Assembly (NCBI GenBank): GCA_016713645.1
Contig: JADJOU010000016.1
Location: 4,291-68,290 of the forward strand
Direction of reading: 5' to 3'
Origin: Bacteroidota bacterium
Lineage (GTDB): Bacteria > Bacteroidota > Bacteroidia > Chitinophagales > JADJOU01
Length of the DNA: 64,000 nt
Part shown: piece after piece, positions 37,564 through 48,296 of the stretch
Position numbering within the stretch: position 1 is the stretch's first letter
Layout: every line of letters begins with the position of its first letter
Made by a program: the position numbers and the translations under genes
The notes under the pieces: generated by a model
What the model saw: the letters and a program-made list of their open reading frames with translations, nothing else
Told to the model about the DNA's origin: nothing
Databases searched by the model: none

Positions 37564-39087
37564 TTAAAATTCTATCTTAATTTCGACACGTCGATTTTGG
37601 GCTTTGCCCTCGTCTGTATCGTTTGGCGCCAATGGCTTTGTTTCACCAAATGCCGCTACTTTCAACTTGCTCTCCTTAATTCCTTTTTCAACCAAAGCAT
37701 TTTTAACTGTCTCTCCTCTCTTTTGAGATAAAGCCATATTTGACTCTGGAGTTCCTTCGTTATCTGTATGTGCTTCAATAGTAATATTTGCCTTTGGATA
37801 TTTCTTTAAAACTTCATAGAGTTTGTTCAAAATGCTCTCGCCTTTTTTGTTCAAAGTATCACTCGCTGTTTTAAATTTGATATTGCTCGCAAACAAAATG
37901 ACGCTATCTCTATCTTCATCAGACACTTTTGGAGCAGGTTCTGTGCTAGAAGTCGCCTCTGCATTTTTATCATAGGCATCTTTCTTAGGAATTTTTTTGC
38001 AAGACTTATTTGGCGCTGCCATATTATAAGTCAAACCAAATGTATGATTATTTTTAAATACCCTTGTCAATCCGAAAGCGTAGTCAATACTGATGGTTGG
38101 TCCATTCTCTTTCTCTTTATTCAAAGGAAGGTCATAAGAGAATCCAGCGGTAAGACCAGTCTTTCCAGTCATGTAATCTGCATCGAACGTTTTACTCTCG
38201 TATAAGAATCCGACGCGGCCTGTAAACATTTCCTTGAATGAGTATTCCAATCCACCACCATATTGATTATTGATAAATGAATTATAGATAAAATTTCCTG
38301 CTACAGTCAATCTATGCGCTGGATAGCAATTAGCTGCAGCTGCCCCCATATAGAAATCATAAGCACCTGCAATCGTAATTAACGATGGCATATTAAATCT
38401 TGCAGATCTATTGGCAACCGTATACTTATAGCCTTGATCTCCTGGTTCCGTAGCTTGAAATGCAAAACCATCTCCAGAGAACGACATATTGGTTCCGGCA
38501 TTTCTAACAGCAACACCGAAGTGCACATTATCTCTTTTTCCGGTTTTATATTGTAAGCCCAAATCAAACGCAATGCCTGTGGCAGATAAATTATCGATAG
38601 ACTCGCTGATCATTTTTACTTGAATACCTCCAGAGATATCCTCTGTAAACAATCGTCCATATGATAAACCAATATTGACAAAAGCCGGACTAAATGTTCC
38701 GATTCCCTCTGGGTTTGATACAGTGGTTTTAGTAACCTTGCCGTAGTTTAGTGAATTGATGCAAATCCCAAAAACATTGCCTTCAGAAATTTCTTGAGCC
38801 AATGCTGCACTGAATAGATTTGTTTCTGTACCAGTAAAATATGAAGTATAATTCACCCCCACACTGGTTTTCATGCCATAAGCTAAGCCTGCAATATTTG
38901 AACTAAAGGCATAAATTCCCTTAACTCTAGCAGAATTGATTCCATTGATTCCCGCAGAGCGCGCGATTGGATTGAGCAATAATTCAGATGCTCCTGACTC
39001 CCCTGTTCTGTCTGGGTTTCCTGCAAAGAGAAAATTTCCAGTGAGTAAGCATAACCCTAATATATAATTAACTTGTTTCATGTTCAT
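37564..39087 (-). CDS. PorV/PorQ-like barrel fused to an OmpA peptidoglycan-binding domain
   Basis: 507 residues. After a signal peptide (MNMKQVNYILGLCLLTGNFLFA) the sequence GASELLLNPIARSAGINGIN is the start typical of PorV/PorQ-family barrels, and strand-rich sequence continues to about 365. PorV is the T9SS outer-membrane shuttle that hands cargo to the sortase. Residues about 395-507 are an OmpA C-terminal domain (ITIEAHTDNEG, ALSQKRGETVKNALV, QNRRVEIKIEF) that binds peptidoglycan. Joining these two parts is unusual. It is the last gene of an operon with the giant secreted protein (16 bp gap) and a TonB-dependent receptor. Confidence 0.8.
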   Translation of the reverse strand: MNMKQVNYILGLCLLTGNFLFAGNPDRTGESGASELLLNPIARSAGINGINSARVKGIYAFSSNIAGLAYGMKTSVGVNYTSYFTGTETNLFSAALAQEISEGNVFGICINSLNYGKVTKTTVSNPEGIGTFSPAFVNIGLSYGRLFTEDISGGIQVKMISESIDNLSATGIAFDLGLQYKTGKRDNVHFGVAVRNAGTNMSFSGDGFAFQATEPGDQGYKYTVANRSARFNMPSLITIAGAYDFYMGAAAANCYPAHRLTVAGNFIYNSFINNQYGGGLEYSFKEMFTGRVGFLYESKTFDADYMTGKTGLTAGFSYDLPLNKEKENGPTISIDYAFGLTRVFKNNHTFGLTYNMAAPNKSCKKIPKKDAYDKNAEATSSTEPAPKVSDEDRDSVILFASNIKFKTASDTLNKKGESILNKLYEVLKKYPKANITIEAHTDNEGTPESNMALSQKRGETVKNALVEKGIKESKLKVAAFGETKPLAPNDTDEGKAQNRRVEIKIEF

Positions 39088-39103
39088 ATCTACATTAATA
39101 ATT

Positions 39104-42100
39104 TTAGAAATTGTTTACGTCAGTTGGTCTAAGTGCACCAAAGAATTTGATTGTTCGCTCTCCAACGCCTGGAGCGCTAATATGAATGTAATACAATCCA
39201 CTCGCAATTGGAACGCCTTTGTGATTTTTCAAATCCCATTTGATGGCATTGTCCAAATTGTCTGTTTGCGCTTCAATGCTTTGACCATCAGAGACGTTGG
39301 TTTTGCTTGGATCAATATCTTTGTTAAATCTTCTCACCAATGCGCCATTTATATCAAATATCGTTACGGTACATTTATCTGGCAAATTGGTAATTTTCAC
39401 CACGTTGGACAATTGATTGACCTCATAATCAGAGAATGCATAGTATGGATTAGGCACTGCATTGATTTTTGACAATGCATTCGTCTTTAAAGTACTATCA
39501 TTTAATTTTGGCGCCAATCCCTTCGTAGAGAATGTATACACTAAATGACTATCAGGATAAGACGCTGCATTTGCAGTTGGGAATTGCATCAACGGATTTC
39601 TTACGCGAATTCTAATTCGCGCTTCAGTTGGCAATTCATACCCGATAATCTCACTCGTTTTATCCCCTGGCACTTTGCGTTTGTATATGTCAAATTTTGC
39701 ATCTACCATAGGAACCGCTGTATACATGATGGATTTGTAGAAATTTCTGAACACTGGTTTAATTGTGTTACCTGCATTATACTTATTAAATTCTTCAAGT
39801 AGTGAATCTCTATATACGCGGCCTTCATCATAAGGAGAAGACATCACATAGAGGTATTGCATTCCACCGAATATCGGCTCACCGAATTTTGCCAATTCAG
39901 TGCTTGATGGATCCCAAATCATATTCGCTGCATAATCTCCTGTTGTTTTGGAATTCTCCCCAAACATCATGTTTAAACGCTGACCTGTTTCTACATTGAC
40001 AGCAAATCCAGGGAACCAACCGCGACCAATTTCAGTCTCAATTTCTGTCAACTTAAAGCCATCTTATGTCCATCATTGTCATTTGCTAAATCAACTAATT
40101 CAGTTGAAAGCGAACTTTGATATTCCCTTTTTGCCCCATTGACATTCACAGCATAGTCTTCGCCCGTTTCCATGACAATACATCTTGTCCATTTACTTCG
40201 ATCGTTTGTAAATACTATATCGACACTTTGCAATTCATCCATTGTATTGATTGGACTCTTAGAACCATTGACTGTTCCTTCCGCAAGTACAGTAGTCTCT
40301 GTCAAATTATTGGTGTTTTGTCTAAACGCAGGACCATAAGAAATATACTTCTCATCCTGAGCAGCCGCATCATAAAGTCCATTCGCTGCAAGGCAATATG
40401 GAGCAATTGTACCATCAAGCATTTTCGAGTACTCTGAATTTCTATCATGGAAAATAGGAATTCTGCCTGATCCATTTGGATCTACGATATCTGTAAAGTG
40501 AGGATTATTCCTTTGATTAGAAGCCGCTTTTGTTATCAAAGTCGCCCCGCCTTTAATCCAATCCTTATACGTTGAACCGTCTTCATCTTTCAAGAATGTC
40601 AACCATTTCTTAAAATTATCTTTGAATTCAAGTGTCGCATTCATGAATCCATACAAGTTTTCTTATTAACAGGGTTGGTGCCAGTTGAATCAATTGTACC
40701 GACTTCGATACTAATTCCATATCGCTTGCCCGTTTTTTGACTATACATGATTTGCTCATTTGGTCGAGTTAAATCTCTCTCTCCAAACAAGGTATCATTA
40801 TTTGTTTTGTCCAATACAAACCATGAAGAATTTCTAGCAACTTGCTGTTTAGTCGTAAAATAGCTGCTATCCACCACTTGCAATTCGAAGTCAACATCTT
40901 GAAGACTTCTAGGATCAGTAACTCGAACCTTTACTGGACTCGCCCCACCTTTGTATTCCAAATTATCTACTAGGTTTTTCAAAGAATTATCTTTATCGAA
41001 GAACATTGAGTATGTTGAATCCAATAGGTCTAATTCTACGCCACCATTTCCTTTACCAAGTACTCTTGTGACTGGAATTCCTTGACCAAATTTCGCTTTA
41101 TACTCTACCCCATTTACATCACTCATGTGAGGAATAGCAGAGGCTACGTATAGATTAGATCCCGCTAAGAAAGGGCGTTTTTGTTTATCTATGGTTGTAA
41201 CTGTACTTCTAACTGGTCTATCGATTCCAAAAGTATCTTTAACCAAAGTAACCACTTCTTGTGTCTTCGTGATATTGTAATAATTGGAAGAATAAGCGAT
41301 AGATGCAAAATAATACTCTTTATTGTTGACTAAATTCTTCACCCCAAGTGTTTGGAATAAATCTTCAGTCACTTCAATTGAATGCACGATGCCATTGTTT
41401 GAACCTTTTACTTTCAATACTTGCACAGGCATTTTTACCCCATCAACATCAACAAAACCTTCGTTGGTAATGTCTTTGATATCATTTTTGATATCGCATT
41501 GCATGAGCAATTTTGCTTTGGAAGGATCTTCCAACTCGCTTGAAGTAACAGTCGGGCTGATCAATTGGTAAACCAAATATCCTTCGAACTTATACTTATT
41601 GTCTTTTGCTTCTTTCGGTATATCCGGAGAAGGCTCAGCATAGGCCTCTTGGAAATTATTAGACGTGATCGGGTTGACTAAATTCAAGATCAACTTCTTA
41701 TCCAATTCTCTTACAGCCAATTCAGGGGCATTCGGGCCTTTAGCCACTTTAAAATCATTGTCAAATAGGTTTTGTGCCAAATCATCTGCTTTGCCTAAAA
41801 ATCCATCAATATCGACTTTACAGCCATTGTAAGAACCAACAGGAGGCTGAACAAATACTGCCCCGATCGTGATATAGGACTCTTTACCAGACTTCATCGT
41901 AAACGGTCCCGAATTTTGAACGAAACGCAAATCTTGAGGAGCTAAGGCCTCTTTACACATTGACCAGCCGGCAGCATTACTTGGATAATCAGGGAAACAA
42001 TATTTTGTCGGATCGGTTCCAACAATACCATTCCCGCCTTTCGTAAACGGTTTTCCTGTTCGGGTAAACCCTGTTTGCACATTTCTAAATTCCACTGCCA

Positions 42101-43257
42101 CTTGCGGGTCACTTAAATTTGATCCCGCTTGGTTGATAAAATAAGAGAATGAGGTCAAGCCCAATTGCTTTCCATCATCTCCGATCGGACCCTCAAAGAA
42201 ATCAATCCCTTTGAATAGGCACCTGAGTTCCATAACCAATCGCCGAACCGCTATTCGCATCGATGGCTTTTGAATTGTATACATAGCCCATAGATCTTGG
42301 CACATCGCAACCTACATAGTCATCGCTGTAATCACCCAAATCACAATCTACAAATTGAGACATATAAGTTTGAGAAACATCATCGCCAGATTTGTTGATG
42401 ATATGATATCTATAGAAGGTCATGTCATTCAATTCGTTCGAAGAAGCAAAAGCGAAAGCCAAACAATTCATTTGAATCCCCAATGGCTGTCCTTGAGTAG
42501 CAGTATGGTTATTTCCATAGTCGTTCAAAACCCAAAATACCATTTGATCTGCATATGCTTCAGCTTTAGGATTAATGACAGGATAATCTCCCTTACTAGG
42601 ATCATAAATTCCATCATTATCTCTATCTAAAAATGGCGCCATATAATCATCCACATCCAATCCCTTATCTCTAGATAAGAAATCATTTTTTCTACCTGGC
42701 CAATATTTAACACCATCTGGTATCTCCGATTCAGCCACTGCACCGTTCTTTTTATAAAGACCGACGACTTTGTCGATGTCCTTTCCCAATACATTGAAGA
42801 ACTGATCCCAATCTTTACAAGTCTTTTTGTTTACTGCATCTAAATTATTTTGAACAAGCGGACCTGGCCAGTATTCACTTTCGCTGCCGCTGAAGGTAAT
42901 AGCTGCTATTTTGAGGTTTCCTCCCACATCTTTTCCAGATACCCAAATTGCTCCAGAAAACAATGAATTCGGACCTTTCTCACCATTGGCTAATTGCGCT
43001 TTGGAAATTTTTGGCACTTGATATTTGGCGCTATTTCTATCCCACCACATATCACCTGTATTGAGCAATTTCGTTCTGACATTGTTGATATCCATATCAA
43101 TTTGAACCAATCCAGGATCGCAATCTCTAGCATTTGTCTTTTCAGTTGCCACTGCAGATTTGCGCTTTACTGATACGCTCTCTCTCGCATCTATATTCAT
43201 TGACATCGCCATGAATAGGGCGCCTGTCGCTATTTTTAAATAATTCATTCGTTTCAT
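39104..43257 (-). CDS. Giant secreted protein of the receptor/PorV operon, three frameshifts
   Basis: About 1,380 residues in four readable pieces joined at roughly 42210-42240, 40650 and 40050; at the last, GCTTTAAGTTGACAG lacks one T, restoring KMA-FKLTEIETEIG. It begins with a signal peptide (MKRMNYLKIATGALFMAMSM). The N-region includes MWWDRNSAKYQVPK, DRDNDGIYDPSKGDYP (a calcium-loop-like Asp repeat) and YRYHIINKSGDD. The C-terminus is FlgD/T9SS-tail-like: NPYYAFSDYEVN, VTIFDINGALVRRFNKD, SGLYYIHISAPGVGERTIKF. It is likely exported through T9SS and surface-located. I know no defined function; related proteins occur beside PorV-like genes in this phylum. Confidence 0.75.
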
Positions 43258-43277
43258 AATATAATCTATTTAGATGA

Positions 43278-46200
43278 TTAGAAGTTGAAATTAATCCCCA
43301 ATTGAATGGTTCTAGGTGATGAGAAATTAGAAGTTCTGCTATTTGGCATCTCTAAAGCTATCTTGTATAAGTCTGAGAAAGATTGACCTCTTCCTGTAAC
43401 CTCCGCTTCTTTAGCATTCACCTCCGCTATACCAATATCAGATACCAAGTACCCATCATCAGATGGATTTCCTGTATAGTTGTATACACCCAAGATATTC
43501 TCTGCATTCAACAAGTTTCTGATTTGAACATACACATTGAAATCGAGATGTTTCGCTTTGTCTTGCCCTTCTTTTTGTTTCAATTTTACGATGAAAGATT
43601 TATCAACTTTCATATTGATATTGAAACGCATTGGCAATCTCGAGCTGTTGATAGACTCGCTATTGAAAGGACGACCAGTACCAGTAAGTGAAGCAGAAGG
43701 CGTTGGATTCCCTTGTCTTGTATAAGGGGTTCCTGAACGAATATTCGTGGTAAGGTTCACACCAAAATTTTGCAATACTTTCTCCAATGCTTTAGGACCA
43801 ACATATCCGCTTCCATCTCTGAATCGATAGTCCGCTGAAATGGTCAAATTATGTCTAGCATCATAGTTCAATGGATTCACCAATTTCAAGTTTGCATTAC
43901 CTGCATCTACGATATTGAATTGAGTTCTAGCATCTGATCCTGTTCCTTCTGCAAATGAAAGGGTATAACCTACTTTCAATCTCAAATTAGAGGTCTTTGT
44001 TGTTCTCATTTCATAATCCACTTTAATACCTAAAGTCGTACTAAAGTCAATATTTCCGAATGTGAAATAGTTTTTAGGATATGCACCTTGAATTTGTGTA
44101 AATTGAATTTGGTCTCTATACTCTCTATAGAAAGTAGAAATGGTGAAAACAGAACTCTTTGAAAGTGTTTGTTTGAAACCCATTTCGAAGTCAACTGTTT
44201 TTTGAGCGCGCAAGTTTGAATTGTTCACAAACGATGAATAGTTTTTACCAAAAGTGGTATACCAATCAAATGGAGATGCAAATAATACGTCTACTTGTCC
44301 TCCGAAGCCATTACCTGTTGGTCTCTGAGTCAATACGTCATAGTGCGCGAAGAATTGAGATTTATCCTCCACCAATGGGAAGGTAAATTGCAAACGCGGC
44401 ATGAAATTCCAATTCGGAGAGTAGTCTGTAAATGATGTCTCAGGATCGTAAAGTGAATCTGTCATCGTATTTTTCGCAACATCTTGCTCAGCCAATAATG
44501 GTTGGATAACTCCACCAGAAGCGGAGATGATAGAAGCTGCAGAGGCGATCAAGTTTCCATTTGGATCATACCAAAAATCTCCCTCTCTAAATCCAGTAAT
44601 TCTCGTTGGTCCAATTGCTTTATCTACATAGATAACGGCATCTTGGCTCATATTAGAAGGAATTGAATTTTTAATTTTATTTTGAACATTATCAGATTGA
44701 TTGCCCAATGTTCCTACAGTAGTAACTCCATAGACAGAGTATTTATCTCGCAATACTTTTTGATTGGCGTCAAAACGGTCAACTCTCAATCCCACAATAA
44801 ATGTCAATTTCTTAAATTGGAATTTATCTTGGATATAACCACCTAAATAGATAGGATTAAATGCGCCAACTTCTCTCGTATATTCTCCATTGGCATCTTT
44901 CTTTTTAAAGAAATCATTGAATGAAGGCGAACCGCTCGTTCTATTTCCATAAGGATCATATCCATTATATCTAACACCGTTGAATCCCCAGTTATCAATC
45001 AATTCATCTGGTGAGAAATAACTCAACTTTAATTGCGATGGATCTAAGGCATCTACATTGATGAAATCAGTTCCATTTGCTGGCAATCCTAAAGCACTGC
45101 GCAAATTCTTACTAAATCTCGTCTCCAATTTTGCATTGTACTCAGGCAAATACTCAATTGTATCAGTCAAATAGAAAATCGTCGTATCATCATTGGCTTT
45201 GATTCTCTTCACATATTCTTGAAGGGTAATCTTAGTAGCTCCATCATTAATAGTCAATGTAGGATTGTAGCTCTTTACATTTCTCGCGGTGTGCGCGTTC
45301 GCTTCAAGTGCGGCCAATCTCCACAAAGAAAGTGGGTTGATGCTATATTGACGCAATGTTCTCGATTCAAACTCCAAACCGAATTCGATAGAGTGGGTAT
45401 TTTTGAATCCTTTTCCTTGGCTAGAGATATCGAATGACAAGTCCATTCTCGCTCTGAATTGATCTACATCTTGACCAACAGAGAATCCGCCGTATTGGCG
45501 TCCAAATGGATAATACAAACCGTGAATAAATTGATTGGCTCTTGTTCCATTCACCAATCCTCCATTTTGTTCAATCGCTTGAATTGTCTTAGAGAATTTC
45601 TCAGGGTCTACGTTCTTCACCAAATCCAAATACTGACTCGTGATACTTGCACCCAATGGGTTCACAGTGCCTGGGGTATAAACTACGCCTGTATCTCTAT
45701 CACTTTGAATAAAGAATCCCTCCATATTGACAAAATCATTTGCTCCATCGCCATAGAATACTTTTTCATTTTTCTTATACTCTACATTTTTTGCTCTCAA
45801 ACGGTCAAATTTTCCAATGTGTCCGTAGTCAAAGTGATTAGAACCATGCTTCTCGTTATAAGTCTCTTCAAAATACTTTTCAATATCCGCTTGAACTGTA
45901 TAGAATGCATTTTCAATGATTGTTCCTTTGCTAGTAGGTTTACTATCTGTCGTCGCATTCATTTTACTCGCACCTATATTATGTCTAAATCGAACGTAGC
46001 CTCTGATGCTTCTATTGAAGTTAATTGGATAGTTCTCATAATTAAATAGGGAATATCGCTGAATGTAGCCTTTATACTTCTGCATATCAAAACCACCACC
46101 GACAGTCAAACCAAATTCGTCGGAAATTTTGAAATCCAATTTTCCTTGCATTCTCGCTTGCCACTCATTGTTGTTGAGGTGAGCAGGAATTCTCTCGATA

Positions 46201-47207
46201 TCTGATGAATCAAGCAATTCCGCTGTTTGAATGATTCTCGACCCATCATTTGAAAATTGAAAAGGTTTTGCTTTCAATGAATCATATACATCATCCTTTA
46301 TTTTGTAAATACCATTTGCCGTTGGATTTCTATCTCCTTGCGTTTGGTATTCTCCCGTGATGAAGTAACCCAATTTGACGATTTGTCTAACGCCGCCGCC
46401 AGGCAATGAATCTCTTTTCTTCCAAAGTGGACCAGAAATACTTCCGTTGACGAGGTTATAAGCCCATGGATCTAAATACTGAGAAGTAATCGCATCTACT
46501 GAACCTGAAAATACTGATGGTGGGTCTTTTGTTGTAATTGTCACCAATCCACCACTCAAGTCACCATATTTAGCAGGAATACCTCCTGTCAATACTTGTA
46601 GATTTGCTATGGAATTCGACGGAATATTTGCTCTATTTGTTTTAATTCCATCAATCATATACTGAACGCCATCCTCTCTCGAACCTGCAATACTCAAACC
46701 CCCTCCGTTATCAGATTGGAATACACCACCTTGAGATGCTGCTAAGTCAGTGATTGATCTAGAGCCCGTATTTTTGATTTCCTCTGCTGTTAAGTTTTTG
46801 ATTTCTCCACCATCCCCTTTTGCAATCAATGGCTTCTCAAAACGCTTTACCTTAATGACAGCTTCCTTTAATCCTTTCGCTTTTGAAGTTGCCAATTTAA
46901 AATTCACATCCGTTCTTCCATTCGCATTGACCTGAATGCCTGACTCAATATCAGTTTCATAGCCAAAATGGCGCACCATGACATTATACGTTCCCGGGGT
47001 TAGTGGTTTAATTGTATAGTAACCATCAATATTGGTTTTAACCGGACGGGTCGGATTGGTTCCTTTCTCATCTGCGACCAAAACCACCGTAACAAAACCT
47101 TCGCCTTGTCCTTTCTCGTTTAATACGCGTCCTTGAATCTCTCCCGTTTGCGCCCATGCGCTCATCGTTCCAAGGGCAATAAAAATTGTAATCAGTAATC
47201 TCCTCAT
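43278..47207 (-). CDS. TonB-dependent receptor with carboxypeptidase-regulatory-like domain
   Basis: 1,309 residues. The signal peptide (MRRLLITIFIALGTMSAWA) is followed by a beta-sandwich domain (about 21-105: GEIQGRVLNEKGQGEGFVTV, YNVMVRHFGYETDI), a plug (about 115-245, with MIDGIKTNRANIP and GGIPAKYGDLSGGLVTITT) and a 22-strand barrel ending PRTIQLGINFNF. No SusD-type partner is adjacent, so it is not a standard glycan-uptake pair. It is the first gene of the operon with the giant secreted protein (20 bp downstream) and the PorV-OmpA fusion. The substrate is unknown. Confidence 0.92.
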   Translation of the reverse strand: MRRLLITIFIALGTMSAWAQTGEIQGRVLNEKGQGEGFVTVVLVADEKGTNPTRPVKTNIDGYYTIKPLTPGTYNVMVRHFGYETDIESGIQVNANGRTDVNFKLATSKAKGLKEAVIKVKRFEKPLIAKGDGGEIKNLTAEEIKNTGSRSITDLAASQGGVFQSDNGGGLSIAGSREDGVQYMIDGIKTNRANIPSNSIANLQVLTGGIPAKYGDLSGGLVTITTKDPPSVFSGSVDAITSQYLDPWAYNLVNGSISGPLWKKRDSLPGGGVRQIVKLGYFITGEYQTQGDRNPTANGIYKIKDDVYDSLKAKPFQFSNDGSRIIQTAELLDSSDIERIPAHLNNNEWQARMQGKLDFKISDEFGLTVGGGFDMQKYKGYIQRYSLFNYENYPINFNRSIRGYVRFRHNIGASKMNATTDSKPTSKGTIIENAFYTVQADIEKYFEETYNEKHGSNHFDYGHIGKFDRLRAKNVEYKKNEKVFYGDGANDFVNMEGFFIQSDRDTGVVYTPGTVNPLGASITSQYLDLVKNVDPEKFSKTIQAIEQNGGLVNGTRANQFIHGLYYPFGRQYGGFSVGQDVDQFRARMDLSFDISSQGKGFKNTHSIEFGLEFESRTLRQYSINPLSLWRLAALEANAHTARNVKSYNPTLTINDGATKITLQEYVKRIKANDDTTIFYLTDTIEYLPEYNAKLETRFSKNLRSALGLPANGTDFINVDALDPSQLKLSYFSPDELIDNWGFNGVRYNGYDPYGNRTSGSPSFNDFFKKKDANGEYTREVGAFNPIYLGGYIQDKFQFKKLTFIVGLRVDRFDANQKVLRDKYSVYGVTTVGTLGNQSDNVQNKIKNSIPSNMSQDAVIYVDKAIGPTRITGFREGDFWYDPNGNLIASAASIISASGGVIQPLLAEQDVAKNTMTDSLYDPETSFTDYSPNWNFMPRLQFTFPLVEDKSQFFAHYDVLTQRPTGNGFGGQVDVLFASPFDWYTTFGKNYSSFVNNSNLRAQKTVDFEMGFKQTLSKSSVFTISTFYREYRDQIQFTQIQGAYPKNYFTFGNIDFSTTLGIKVDYEMRTTKTSNLRLKVGYTLSFAEGTGSDARTQFNIVDAGNANLKLVNPLNYDARHNLTISADYRFRDGSGYVGPKALEKVLQNFGVNLTTNIRSGTPYTRQGNPTPSASLTGTGRPFNSESINSSRLPMRFNINMKVDKSFIVKLKQKEGQDKAKHLDFNVYVQIRNLLNAENILGVYNYTGNPSDDGYLVSDIGIAEVNAKEAEVTGRGQSFSDLYKIALEMPNSRTSNFSSPRTIQLGINFNF

Positions 47208-47336
47208 ATATTGTTTAGTTTAATCTCCTCTTTTCTGTATTGCAAAAATTGAGAAAATGAAGCAACAAAACTATAAGAATTGTTAAAATTTGTTTAATTA
47301 ATTTTACATTTAAAAAAACAGTATATGAATACGTTG

Positions 47337-48296
47337 CTAATCGCTGTAATTCACATCTTTACGAATACGCTTTAATTCGCTAATGATTTTATTTGCAGTG
47401 ATTTCAGCCAATTTCAATTTGGATTCCGATGTCCAACCTGCAATATGGGGTGTCTTTAAAATCTTTGGGGAAGCAATAATTTGCTCCCATAATTGATGAT
47501 CTTCTGCTGAGCGCAAAGACCCGTTTTCATTTTCAAACACATCCAACCCTGCTCCATACACTTTGCCGACCTCTATGGCATTCAACAATGCAGCTGTATC
47601 GCAGACACTGCCTCTTGAAGTATTTATCAAGAAGATTGGCTTGGCAAATTTTTCGAAAAATGTGCGATCTGCAAAAAAATTGGTCTCTTGGGTCAAAGGC
47701 AAATGCAGCGAGACGATATCAGCCTGAGCATAAATCTCCTCCAGACTTGACTCCACGACGCGGTCATTCCCGAAATTTGACTTGTATTTGTCATGCGCCA
47801 ATATGCCCACTTGAAATCCGTGAAGCATTTGAGCAAATGCATTTCCTGTATGGCCATAACCGATTATTCCCACCGTCTTGCCCGTCAGTTCTATTCCGCG
47901 ATTCGCCTCCCGCTGCCATATCCCTCGGTTGATTTCATCATTCGCTTTAGAAATATGATGAAGCAAATTGAGTAATAATGCTAAACAATGCTCTCCTACT
48001 GCTGTGCAATTCCCTTCTGGAGCGCTGAATACAGCAATCTGTCTTTCCAAACAAATATTCAAATCGATGATTTCTAAACCCGACCCTACACGGCCGATGA
48101 TCTTTAGCTTCTTTGCTCGATCGAGCATTTTCCGATCCATGCGCATTTTACTATTCACCACGATAATGTCAAATCCATCGATGATGTCCAATACTCCGCC
48201 GGTATCAATATCTTCCAACACGAGACATTCTATCCCTGCATTCGACAATTTGATTTGCAGGTTCTCATGAAACTGCTCCGTGATTAAACATTTCAC
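47337..48296 (-). CDS. D-2-hydroxyacid dehydrogenase (phosphoglycerate dehydrogenase-like)
   Basis: 319 residues. The NAD-binding segment GKTVGIIGYGHTGNAFAQML, the substrate-side VGSGLEIIDL, catalytic Arg in LINTSRGSVCDTAAL, Glu in VFENEN and His in TPHIAGWTSES match the SerA/D-isomer hydroxyacid dehydrogenase family. The C-terminal ACT domain of full SerA is lacking. A GTG start immediately follows the stop of the GH3 gene, implying co-translation. The substrate, 3-phosphoglycerate or another 2-hydroxyacid, is open. Confidence 0.85.
   Translation of the reverse strand: MKCLITEQFHENLQIKLSNAGIECLVLEDIDTGGVLDIIDGFDIIVVNSKMRMDRKMLDRAKKLKIIGRVGSGLEIIDLNICLERQIAVFSAPEGNCTAVGEHCLALLLNLLHHISKANDEINRGIWQREANRGIELTGKTVGIIGYGHTGNAFAQMLHGFQVGILAHDKYKSNFGNDRVVESSLEEIYAQADIVSLHLPLTQETNFFADRTFFEKFAKPIFLINTSRGSVCDTAALLNAIEVGKVYGAGLDVFENENGSLRSAEDHQLWEQIIASPKILKTPHIAGWTSESKLKLAEITANKIISELKRIRKDVNYSD

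Noticed and set aside
45459..46049. A 196-codon plus-strand frame inside the TonB-dependent receptor
   Set aside because: It is antisense to a well-conserved receptor and has the composition expected of a shadow frame.
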